DNA of 51,066 nucleotides, from the NCBI GenBank assembly GCA_009841165.1, contig VXMI01000088.1, positions 1 through 51,066 on the forward strand, given 5' to 3'. Source of the DNA: Gemmatimonadota bacterium (lineage in GTDB: Bacteria > Gemmatimonadota > Gemmatimonadetes > Longimicrobiales > Gaopeijiaceae). The notes beneath the pieces are model-generated. The model did no database searches and was not told where the DNA came from. It saw nothing but the letters and a program-made list of their open reading frames with translations. How positions within the stretch are numbered: position 1 is the stretch's first letter; each line of letters begins with the position of its first letter. The translations under genes were made by a program, and so were the position numbers. This document shows positions 9,066 through 18,833 of this stretch, one piece after another.

Positions 9066-9209
9066 CAGAGCGAAAATCCCGACTCGCCCTACTACGTCGA
9101 CCAGGCCCGGCTCACCAGCGAGCGGCGCCTCAAGCCGACCTACTTCGACACCGCGGAGCTATTGAACCATGTGGTATCGACCAAAGTTCTGGACGTCAGC
9201 GTGCCTTAG
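9066..9209 (+). pseudogene. 5'-truncated remnant of a second penicillin acylase gene (last 48 codons)
   Basis: 144 bases that align without gaps to the last 144 bases of the intact acylase gene (8084-8227), about 86 percent identical by eye. Of roughly 15 differing sense codons, about nine are synonymous, and both copies keep the frame and a stop, so this copy seems to have evolved under selection before being truncated. Homology begins abruptly at the CAGAGCGA shared by both copies; the sequence upstream (8946-9065) does not resemble acylase. No start or SD suits a protein here. The remnant also contains the start codon of the downstream amidohydrolase in another frame. Confidence 0.8.
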
Positions 9210-12200
9210 CCTCACCGCCGCTCTCCTCGTCACCCCCGCCCAAGCCCAGAGCGTCGCCGAGTGGGACGCCACGCTGGCCCGCGGCACACCCCGCGAGATC
9301 GACTTCATGACCGATCAGGGCACGTGGATGTCCCTCGACATCAGTCCCGACGGGCGCTGGATCGTCTTCGACCTGCTGGGGCACATCTACCGCCTTCCGG
9401 CCGGGGGCGGCGACGCCGAATCGCTCACGCAGAACAGCGGCATCGCCGTCAACTACCACCCGACGTACTCGCCAGACGGCACGCGGATCGCGTTCGTCTC
9501 GGACCGCGGGGGGCAAGACAACCTGTGGGTCATGAACGCCGACGGCTCCAACCCGCGCGCGATTCATCTCAGCGTCGAGTACCGGCTGCAGGAGCCGGAG
9601 TGGACTCCCGACGGCCGCCAGATCGCGGTCACCCGCAAGCTCAAGGGGCCGGTCGGGTTCTACCGCACCACCGACGTGATCTCGATCTTCCCGGCAGAGG
9701 GCGGGCCGCCGACCGATCTGGTCGTCCTCGGCGCGTCGGGTGCCACCGCCCCGGCCCGCTCGGGCTTCTGGGAGGGCGCCGACCGCGCGCAGAACCCGTC
9801 GTTCACACCCGATGGCCGCACCCTCTTCTTCGGCTCCGCGATCTTCACCGGCGAGGAGCGCCGCATCCGCCGCCTCGACCTGACCACCGGCACCATCGAC
9901 GACGTGACCGAGTCCACCGGCCGCTACCTCCATTGCTGCGGGCGTCCCGCGTACCCGCTGCGCCTCGGCGAAGTCGGCGCCGAAGTCTCGCCCGACGGCC
10001 GCTGGCTGACCTTCGCGCGCAAGCTCCCGGGCGGCGTCATGTCCTACCGCGGCCACGAGTACATGGGCCGCACCGCGCTCTGGATCCGCGACCTCGAAAC
10101 CGGCGACGAGCGCATCCTGATGGACCCGATCACGCCCGCCGCGACCGATCATCACCCGAGCTGGAACATCGGCGTCCTGCCCGGCTACAGCTGGGCCCCC
10201 GACGGCCGCTCGCTGGTGATCACCCAGGGCGGCCGCATCCGCCGCGTCGACGTCCAGACCGGCGACGTCGAAACGATCCCCTTCCGCGCCCGGGTCCAGC
10301 GCACCATCTCCGAAATGGCGCGCGCCTCGCGCCGGATCGCCGACGACGATTTCGCGGTACGCTTCGCCCGCACGCCCGTGACCTCGCCCGATGGCCGGCA
10401 TGTCGTGTTCGAGGCCGCCGGTTGGCTGTGGATCGAAGAGGTCGGCGAAGGCAGTCCCCGCCGCCTCACCGACGCCAGCGGGTACCTGACCGCCGCGGGG
10501 TCGGATGGAAGTGCCGCCAGCTCGGGCGCGGCCCCGATGGCCGACCCGCATCCTGCCGATCAGCCCCTCGAGACCGGCCCGGCCTGGTCCCACGACGGAC
10601 GCTGGGTCGCCTACACGTCCTGGGACGATGTGGACGGCGGTCATGTCTGGAAGGTCCCGGTGCGCGGCGGGACGCCTGTGCGGCTTACGACCACGGCCGG
10701 CCGTTATGCGCAGCTGGCCTGGCGTCCCGGCGACGGCGCGCTGGTCGTCAACCGCTGGGACCCCGCACTGAACTGGGTGACCTTCGGCGGGCGCGGCTGG
10801 CAACTCGTCGACGTCCCGGCCGATGGCGGGCCGGCACGCGAACTCACGGCCAGCGGACCCCAGCGCGACATCACGATCGGCGAGGACGGCCGACTCTACT
10901 TCGCCGGCAACGACGGCGGCGCACCCGCGATCCTGTCGCTCGCGCCCGACGGCGGCGACCAGCGGGTGCACCTACGGCTCCCACCCGGAACCGAGCAGGC
11001 CGCGCTGTCCCCCGACGGCCGCCACGTCGCCTTCCGGCAACTGCAGGCCATGCACGTGGCCCCGGCCCCGCCCGGCCTGACTGCGAGCGGCCCGCTCACC
11101 ATCGATCCCGCCGGCCCGGGCGTCACCCGACTCCATGAGGGCGGCATCTATCCGCACTGGCGGGACAACCGCACGCTGGAGTACGCCTCCGCGGCCCGCC
11201 ACGCCACAGTGACCATCGACGGCGAGGTCTCGTCGAGCATCCACGACCTGGGCCTGCGCATCGCCCGACCCCGCCCCACCGGCACACTGGCGCTGGAGGG
11301 CGCGCGGATCGTGACCATGGCGGACGATCACGTGATCGAGCGCGGCACGATCGTCATCGACGGCAGCCGCATCGCGTGCGTCGGCGACTGCGACACTTCG
11401 GGCGCGGACCGCGTCGTCGACGTCTCCGGCAAGACCATCATTCCCGGCCTCCTCGACGTGCACGCCCACCACCTGACCTTCGCGGGCAACTCCTTCATCC
11501 CGCCCCAGCGCCGCCACGAATCCGCACGCTATCTGGTGTACGGCGTCACGACCACCCACGACCCCTCCGCCCAGCCCGACCCCTCGTTCGTGATCGCGGA
11601 GATGCACGAGGCCGGCCGCGTGATCGGCCCACGCACCTATTCGACCGGTCAGACCTTGGTCTGCCCCCCGCACGGACCCGTCCGCGAGATCCGGTCCTAC
11701 GACGACGCGCTGGGCCATGTCAACCGACTCGCGGACCAGGGCGCCCTGTCGCTCAAGGACTACAAGCAGTGCACGCGGGTGCAGCGGCAGATGCTCGCGC
11801 AGGCGTCGCGCGAGCGCGGCGTCACCCTGACCGCCGAAAACGGCGACTTGATATACCTCCTGGGGCTGATCATGGGCGGCCACACCGGCTGGGAGCACCC
11901 CATCCAGAACGTGCCCACGTACAGCGACGTGACGACGTTCATGGGGCAGGCCGGCGCGACCTACTCGCCGCAGATCACCCTGACCGACTACCCGAAAGGC
12001 GTCGCGCTGGAGTTCTGGCTGGGCGAGCAGGACCTGTGGCTCGATCCGCTGCAGCTCACTTGGTCGCCGTGGCAGGAGATCGCGGTGCGGCGCAGCTTCG
12101 TGAAGAAGCCCGCCCGCGAATACATCTTCCCGCTGATCGCCGAGGGGGCGGCCGACATCGCCCGCGCGGGCGGCCACGTCGCAGTCGGCGCGCACGGGGA

Positions 12201-12564
12201 AGTCGACGGCCTGGGCGCGCACTGGGAGATGTGGGCGCTCGGCGAGGCCATGACCCCAATGGAGGCGCTGAAGACCGGCACGATCAGCGCCGCGCGCTTC
12301 ATCGGCCTGGAGCAGGACATCGGCTCGATCGAGGTGGGCAAGCTCGCCGACCTGGCCGTGCTCGACAAGAACCCGCTCGAGGATATCCGGCTGTCGTCCG
12401 AGGTCAGCCTGGTCTTGGTGGGCGGCAACCTGTTTGACGCGAGGACGTTGCGGCAGACGTGGCCGATCGAGCGCGACTACGGGCCCCGGCCGTGGACGAA
12501 CGAGGATATCACGAGGACGGATGTACGGGCGGATGACTACTGGGACCGGCCCCCCGGGGGGTGA
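9169..12564 (+). CDS. TolB-like beta-propeller/amidohydrolase fusion, exported
   Basis: A 1131-residue secreted protein. The signal peptide ends near TPAQAQS. Residues about 30-690 contain repeated WD40-like TolB propeller blades (for example SPDGRWIVFD, YSPDGTRIAFVSD, TPDGRTLFF). Residues about 700-1110 form a metal-dependent amidohydrolase domain: the HxH pair is His765/His767 in DVHAHH, further His residues occur in MGGHTGWEH and AVGAHGE, and the IEVGKLADLAVLD C-terminal signature is present. Family members include imidazolonepropionase-like and prolidase-like enzymes, so the substrate is unknown. The ATG lies inside the acylase remnant in another frame and overlaps its stop by 41 bases, suggesting former coupling to an acylase gene. 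Confidence 0.85.
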   Translation: MWYRPKFWTSACLSLTAALLVTPAQAQSVAEWDATLARGTPREIDFMTDQGTWMSLDISPDGRWIVFDLLGHIYRLPAGGGDAESLTQNSGIAVNYHPTYSPDGTRIAFVSDRGGQDNLWVMNADGSNPRAIHLSVEYRLQEPEWTPDGRQIAVTRKLKGPVGFYRTTDVISIFPAEGGPPTDLVVLGASGATAPARSGFWEGADRAQNPSFTPDGRTLFFGSAIFTGEERRIRRLDLTTGTIDDVTESTGRYLHCCGRPAYPLRLGEVGAEVSPDGRWLTFARKLPGGVMSYRGHEYMGRTALWIRDLETGDERILMDPITPAATDHHPSWNIGVLPGYSWAPDGRSLVITQGGRIRRVDVQTGDVETIPFRARVQRTISEMARASRRIADDDFAVRFARTPVTSPDGRHVVFEAAGWLWIEEVGEGSPRRLTDASGYLTAAGSDGSAASSGAAPMADPHPADQPLETGPAWSHDGRWVAYTSWDDVDGGHVWKVPVRGGTPVRLTTTAGRYAQLAWRPGDGALVVNRWDPALNWVTFGGRGWQLVDVPADGGPARELTASGPQRDITIGEDGRLYFAGNDGGAPAILSLAPDGGDQRVHLRLPPGTEQAALSPDGRHVAFRQLQAMHVAPAPPGLTASGPLTIDPAGPGVTRLHEGGIYPHWRDNRTLEYASAARHATVTIDGEVSSSIHDLGLRIARPRPTGTLALEGARIVTMADDHVIERGTIVIDGSRIACVGDCDTSGADRVVDVSGKTIIPGLLDVHAHHLTFAGNSFIPPQRRHESARYLVYGVTTTHDPSAQPDPSFVIAEMHEAGRVIGPRTYSTGQTLVCPPHGPVREIRSYDDALGHVNRLADQGALSLKDYKQCTRVQRQMLAQASRERGVTLTAENGDLIYLLGLIMGGHTGWEHPIQNVPTYSDVTTFMGQAGATYSPQITLTDYPKGVALEFWLGEQDLWLDPLQLTWSPWQEIAVRRSFVKKPAREYIFPLIAEGAADIARAGGHVAVGAHGEVDGLGAHWEMWALGEAMTPMEALKTGTISAARFIGLEQDIGSIEVGKLADLAVLDKNPLEDIRLSSEVSLVLVGGNLFDARTLRQTWPIERDYGPRPWTNEDITRTDVRADDYWDRPPGG

Positions 12565-12592
12565 AGCGGCGCAGCTTACTCCCTTTGCAGGC

Positions 12593-12642
12593 CGTCGTGC
12601 TCTTAGTACAGGTTAGCTGCTAACCTGTACTAACGCTCGTAC
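12593..12642. repeat. Dispersed palindromic element, copy 1
   Basis: The core 12603-12633 is a perfect 31-bp palindrome: arm TTAGTACAGGTTAGC, one central T, and the exact reverse complement. It lies between convergent genes (amidohydrolase and ygfZ). A second copy of the same length occurs at 29920-29950, and flanks of 8/10 matching bases on the left and CGTAC on the right are shared, so the repeated unit is about 50 bases. No T-tract follows, so a classical terminator is not clear. It could be a bidirectional hairpin, a dimeric protein-binding site, or a small dispersed repeat. Confidence 0.75.
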
Positions 12643-12702
12643 GGGCAGGAGCAGTAGCATCAGAACCGAGGCGGTAGGGCCGCATTCCGGGGATTTCAAG
12701 CT

Positions 12703-13722
12703 CTAGCGGCGGCAAGCCTCCACACCCAACGCCGCCCCTTCCCCACTCCCCAGCCGCAACGTCGCCGGCGGTTCCACCTCGCGCCGCACATACCCCAGGC
12801 CGACCACCTGCCCGAACCGCGGCGAGTCCGCCACCGAGGTCACGCGGCCCCGCACCTTCGTCCCACCCGCCTCGAACAGCTGCGCCCCGGGCCGCGCGGC
12901 GGAATCCCCGAACCTGAGCGCCCGCAGGTGCCAGTTCACGCGACCGCGATGCCGGATCCGCACGATCACTTCCTGGCCGGTGTAGCAGCCCTTGTCGTGA
13001 TCGAAAGCGACATCGACGAGTCCGGCCTCGACCGGGATCGTGCCGTCGTCCATATCGATGCCGAACTCCGGGAAGCCGGCCTCGACGCGCAGCGTGTGCC
13101 ACGCGCCCGCACCGACCGGAACCGCCCCGTGCCCTCGAAGCCGATCCCATACGCCCGACGCCGCGTCCGCCCCGACCCAGACATCCCATGACGGGACCTG
13201 GCGCACCCCACGCGCCACCAGCGCGCCGTCGCCGAGGGGCCCATCACCCAGCAGCGCAAACCCGTCCGCGGGCGCCGCGCCGAACGCCGCCGCAACCGTC
13301 TCGCCCGCGCGGGGGCCGACCAACGTGAGTAGCCGGGCTCCCGCGCCGCGGTCCTCGACTCGCGCAAGCCTCGGGGGGAGAAACCGCCCGAAGTGCGCGA
13401 GCACGGCCTCGTGCGCAACCTCCGCGACACTCAACCCCAACCCTTCTTCCTCTCCAGCCCCCAGCCACACGGTCACCAAGTCGGTCACCATGCGTCCCTT
13501 GGCGGTGAGGATGGTCCCGTAGACGGCCTCGCCCTGCATGGGCTGTCCTACGGGTGCCTCGGGGATCCGGCTCGTGACGATCCCGTTGAGCATCTGCACC
13601 GGCGCGCGCCCGTGTACGCGCAACAGCCGCCGGTCCGCGCGAACGACCACTCCGCACCCGTCCACCGCCGCCCGGTATTCCGCGGCGGGATCCCCGTAGT
13701 GGCGCCTCGGCTGCAACGTCAC
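12703..13722 (-). CDS. ygfZ: YgfZ/GcvT-like folate-binding protein
   Basis: A 339-residue protein of the YgfZ/IBA57 family, tetrahydrofolate-dependent factors for assembly or repair of Fe-S clusters in certain enzymes. The diagnostic KGCYTGQE motif lies at residues 244-251, followed by VRIRHRG, and the preceding GIDMDDGTIPVEAGL stretch is typical. Length is close to the family norm. No export signal, so cytoplasmic. The start is 16 bases after the stop of the SirB1-like gene on the same strand, so the two are probably one transcript. The 3' end converges on the palindrome at 12603-12633. Confidence 0.88.
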   Translation of the reverse strand: MTLQPRRHYGDPAAEYRAAVDGCGVVVRADRRLLRVHGRAPVQMLNGIVTSRIPEAPVGQPMQGEAVYGTILTAKGRMVTDLVTVWLGAGEEEGLGLSVAEVAHEAVLAHFGRFLPPRLARVEDRGAGARLLTLVGPRAGETVAAAFGAAPADGFALLGDGPLGDGALVARGVRQVPSWDVWVGADAASGVWDRLRGHGAVPVGAGAWHTLRVEAGFPEFGIDMDDGTIPVEAGLVDVAFDHDKGCYTGQEVIVRIRHRGRVNWHLRALRFGDSAARPGAQLFEAGGTKVRGRVTSVADSPRFGQVVGLGYVRREVEPPATLRLGSGEGAALGVEACRR

Positions 13723-13738
13723 CGCGGGTCGCCTCCGG

Positions 13739-14584
13739 TCACCGCTTCCCGCCGGCCTTCCCGTTCCTGAGCTCGTGGACCAGCGCCTCGACTCGCTGCA
13801 CGTCCCGGGCCGCCGGCGCGAAGGTCAGATACGTCTCCAGCTGGGTGACCGCCTCCTGCGCGCGCCCCAGCTGCGCCAGCAGATAGCCGCGGTCGCGAAT
13901 CTGTGTCGGCGCGGTCGGCCGGACGATCAGAATCCGCTCGACGGCCGCCAGCGCCCGGGCATGGTCCCGCGTGCGATGGTAGATGCCCTTCAGGTTGAGC
14001 AGAAGCCGCACGATCATGTCCTGCTTCGTGGCGGTCTTCAGGTGCCGGTCGTCCAGCTGCACCACGCCGCCGTGCTGCCGGTCGAGAATCTTCTGCGCTT
14101 CGGACCGCAGCCGGACCTTCCCGCCATGGAACGGATCGATCAGGAACTCGACCGCCTCGCCCCGGTAGCGCACCAGGAAATGTCCCGGGAAGTTGACGCC
14201 CTCCAGCGGCAGATCCAGGCGCCATCCCGTTTCGAGAAGGATGATTCCAAGGGTGAGCGGAATCCCGAGACCCCGATCCAGTACGTCATTGAGAAACGAA
14301 TTGCGCGGGTCGTGGTAATGGTTGCGATTCCCGCGCAGCTTGCGGACCCCGAATAGGTTCCTGAGCGTCTCGGTCAGAACGACCGGCGGCGCGTGCTCCG
14401 ATCCGAGTCGGTCGCGCGCTTCCTCGGCGAGCATGTCGAGCCGCACCAGGTAGCGGTCCACCGGGAGCTGGACGTATTCCTCCCGTGCGACCAGCAGCGC
14501 CACCCGCGCGAGATCGATGTCCTCGTCGGGACGTTCGACCTCGCGGGCGAACTCCTGCCGCGCAGACCAGGCGGGCGCGTTCAT
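13739..14584 (-). CDS. SirB1-like transglutaminase-fold protein with C-terminal TPR
   Basis: A 281-residue cytoplasmic protein of the SirB1/transglutaminase-like superfamily 2. Conserved blocks visible: NSFLNDVLDRGLGIPLTLGI (about 95-114), GVNFPGHFLVR (129-139) and IDPFHGG (149-155). Residues about 190-270 form TPR-like helices. Exact biochemical role is unsettled; family members are usually annotated by homology only. The frame stays open further upstream, but the ATG at 14584 has AAGGA upstream and begins at the conserved N-terminus. It leads the ygfZ transcript and is divergent from selD with a 96-base gap. Confidence 0.8.
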   Translation of the reverse strand: MNAPAWSARQEFAREVERPDEDIDLARVALLVAREEYVQLPVDRYLVRLDMLAEEARDRLGSEHAPPVVLTETLRNLFGVRKLRGNRNHYHDPRNSFLNDVLDRGLGIPLTLGIILLETGWRLDLPLEGVNFPGHFLVRYRGEAVEFLIDPFHGGKVRLRSEAQKILDRQHGGVVQLDDRHLKTATKQDMIVRLLLNLKGIYHRTRDHARALAAVERILIVRPTAPTQIRDRGYLLAQLGRAQEAVTQLETYLTFAPAARDVQRVEALVHELRNGKAGGKR

Positions 14585-14647
14585 GGGCAGAATCCGTCCT
14601 TCATCATGCCATGAGGATGGGCACCGTCTCCGTCCATGTAAACCCCG

Positions 14648-14678
14648 TCCGAATACGCGGCATGCGATTAGATTCGGA
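14648..14678 (+). promoter_or_regulatory. Short inverted repeat overlapping the selD ribosome binding site
   Basis: TCCGAAT (14648-14654) and ATTCGGA (14672-14678) are exact reverse complements separated by 17 bases. The right arm overlaps the GGAG at 14676-14679 just before the selD ATG at 14681. In RNA this would place the only SD-like sequence in a stem, which could limit translation, or the repeat could be an operator. The stem is only seven pairs and may be chance. Confidence 0.3.
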
Positions 14679-14680
14679 GC

Positions 14681-15742
14681 ATGAGCACCACACCCCGCGA
14701 CCAGAAGCCCGGGATCAGGCTGAGCACGCTGTCGCACGGCGCCGGCTGAGCCTGCAAGCTCGGCCAGTCCGAGCTGGCGCAGGTTCTGCGTCACCTGCTT
14801 CCCACCGACGACCCCAGTGTGCTGGTCGACGCCAGCACGAGGGACGACGCGGCCGTGTACCGTCTGGCCGACGGACGCGCCCTGGTCGTCACGCTCGACT
14901 TCTTCACGCCGATCGTCGACGATCCGTACGACTTCGGCCGCATCGCAGCCGCGAACGCGCTGTCGGACGTGTACGCGATGGGGGGGCGGCCGCTCTTCGC
15001 GCTCAACCTGCTGTCGTTTCCGCGGAAGCTGCTCGCGGACGGGATCGCCGAGGAGATCGTGCGCGGCGGGGCCGACAAGGCGCGCGAGGCGGGGATCGCA
15101 GTGCTCGGCGGCCACTCGATCGACGACGCCGAGCCCAAGTACGGGATGGTCGCGGTCGGGGAGGCCGATCCGGCGACCATGCTCTCGAACGACCGGGCGC
15201 GGCCCGGTGACGACCTGGTGCTGACCAAGCCGCTCGGGTCAGGGGTCGTGGCTACCGCGATCAAGGCGGGCGCGTGTCCCCCCAACGTGCTGAGCGCCGC
15301 TGTCGAGATGATGGCCCACCTGAACCGCAGCGCTTCCGAAGCCGCGCTCGCCGCCAGCGCCAGCGCGGCCACAGACGTGACCGGGTACGGCCTCATCGGC
15401 CACCTCGGCAACATGCTGCGCGCTTCGGGCGTGGCGGCGCGGGTCGAGGCGGCCGCCGTGCCGGTGCTGGAGGGAGTGGCCGCGCTGGTCGAGGCCGGCC
15501 ATGTCCCGGGCGGCACACGCCGCAACCAGGACGACGCTGCCGAAACGGTGAGCTACGGGAGAGAGATCTCCGACGTCACGCGCATCCTGCTCGCCGACGC
15601 GCAGACCTCGGGCGGCCTGATCATCGCGAGCCCGCCGGAGCGGACCGCGGGGCTGCTGGGCGAACTGGAGGCGCGCGGCGAGCAGGGAGCCGTCTTCGGG
15701 AAGGTGAGCGCGGGGCCGGAAGGCCGGATCGCGATCTCGTAG
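14681..15742 (+). CDS. selD: Selenophosphate synthetase, predicted selenoprotein (in-frame UGA = Sec23)
   Basis: 353-residue SelD, which makes selenophosphate from selenide and ATP. Translation from the ATG at 14681 reads STLSHGAG, then TGA at 14747-14749, then ACKLGQ in the same frame as the remaining 330 residues. The SelD catalytic motif is normally GAG-Cys/Sec-x-C-K, so the UGA falls exactly at the catalytic Cys/Sec position and Lys26 is the conserved partner. Downstream motifs agree: SDVYAMGG, GGHSIDD, ATDVTGYGL. Starting at the GTG at 14819, as an automatic caller would, removes the active site. A SECIS-like hairpin follows the UGA. The 3' end converges on lon with a four-base gap. Sec insertion genes (selA, selB, tRNA-Sec) are not in the window. 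Confidence 0.92.
14747..14749 (+). other. selD: Selenocysteine codon (UGA recoded) in selD
   Basis: In-frame TGA at codon 23, flanked by GCCGGC and GCCTGCAAG (Ala-Gly before, Ala-Cys-Lys after). This is the position of the catalytic Cys or Sec in all SelD proteins. No other stop interrupts the frame up to 15742. Confidence 0.9.
14751..14783 (+). promoter_or_regulatory. Bacterial SECIS-like hairpin in selD mRNA
   Basis: Begins one base after the UGA. Lower stem CCTGC (14751-14755) with GCAGG (14779-14783), an asymmetric internal loop (A against GGC), then a perfect seven-pair upper stem AGCTCGG (14757-14763) with CCGAGCT (14769-14775) and the five-base apical loop CCAGT, which contains the GU typical of SelB-recognised bacterial SECIS loops. 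The loop starts 14 bases after the UGA, at the short end of the known range. It also encodes SelD residues, as bacterial SECIS elements do. Confidence 0.8.
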
Positions 15743-15746
15743 GCGG

Positions 15747-18269
<2,523 letters not shown>

Positions 18270-18833
18270 GTGTTATGACCTCTCACCGCCGGAAGGCGGC
18301 ATCTGCAGGCTGTCTTGATGACGTCGAGGGGATGCGGCGCCCGCCCCGTTCCCCCTCATCGCCCGATCCGGTTTCGGCGGCGCCAGCGCCCTCTTACACC
18401 GGAAACCCCGAAAGGTGCGCCCGCGCGACCGCAAAAACACCATCTACTGCATGAACCTTGCCAATCTCTACGAGGCTGCCCCGCCCTCGGTTACGGTTCA
18501 TAGTACTGCCGTTTTGTCAGAATGCCATCATTGGGCGGTCATTCTGGCAGATAGCGTTGCCCGATGGTGAGGCCGGGGGCGGGAATCGGCCATTTCGGCA
18601 GGCTTTGTCGATCCGGGGGATCGGCCATTTCGGCAGGGGTGCGGCCAAATCGGCGGGAGTCGGCCATTTCGGCAGGTCGTCACGCGGCGAGTCCTCCCGT
18701 ACCGATGCGCTCGGCTGGCCCCGGATCCTTCCGCATGCCTAACTTGAAGCGCGTTGGGCCGACGCCCATGCGCTCCGACCGCTTCCCCGGGTGCAGCACC
18801 CCCAGTCTCAGGACCTGCCAAGGACACTATGCG
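18270..18833. other. 564-base gene-free region containing lon upstream sequence and a repeat cluster
   Basis: No open frame here looks like a protein: the longest merely translates the repeats (GIGHFGR/GVGHFGR). Next to lon there is a short hairpin CCGCC-GGAA-GGCGG (18286-18299) in its probable leader. CAGAATG (18519-18525) and CATTCTG (18540-18546) form a small inverted repeat. From 18535 to 18676 lies a cluster of 17-base repeats, listed separately. The remainder (18300-18510 and 18677-18833) holds nothing I recognise. The promoters for lon (-) and the gamma-glutamyltransferase gene (+) should be in this region. Confidence 0.6.
18535..18676 (+). repeat. Cluster of 17-bp repeats, consensus TCGGCCATTTCGGCAGG
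   Basis: Three identical copies at 18586-18602, 18621-18637 and 18660-18676, one variant (GCGGCCAAATCGGCGGG) at 18641-18657, and one more diverged copy (GCGGTCATTCTGGCAGA) at 18535-18551. Start-to-start distances are 51, 35, 20 and 19 bases, so this is not a CRISPR array. The identical orientation and irregular spacing resemble a multi-site operator or the subterminal repeats of a mobile element, and the nearest downstream gene is the gamma-glutamyltransferase 157 bases away. Confidence 0.75.

Noticed and set aside
8946-9209. 87-residue open frame containing the acylase tail
   Set aside because: Only the last 48 codons resemble acylase; the N-terminal part is random sequence and no RBS is present, so it is called a remnant.
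12603-12633. Classical intrinsic terminator
   Set aside because: Neither strand shows a T-tract after the hairpin, and copy 2 lies in a tandem context; a terminator remains possible but is not shown.
13739-15115. Extension of the SirB1-like gene to 458 residues
   Set aside because: The added residues are an antisense shadow of selD; the ATG at 14584 has an SD and gives a normal N-terminus.
14819-15742. selD starting at the GTG at 14819
   Set aside because: This start lies inside the domain and discards the glycine-rich active-site loop; the ATG at 14681 with a recoded UGA restores a normal-length SelD.
18535-18676. CRISPR array
   Set aside because: Repeats are only 17 bases, spacing is irregular (19-51), and no cas genes are near.
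18458-18742. 94-residue open frame over the 17-bp repeats
   Set aside because: It merely translates the repeats (GHFGR repeated) and has no SD or homologous look.
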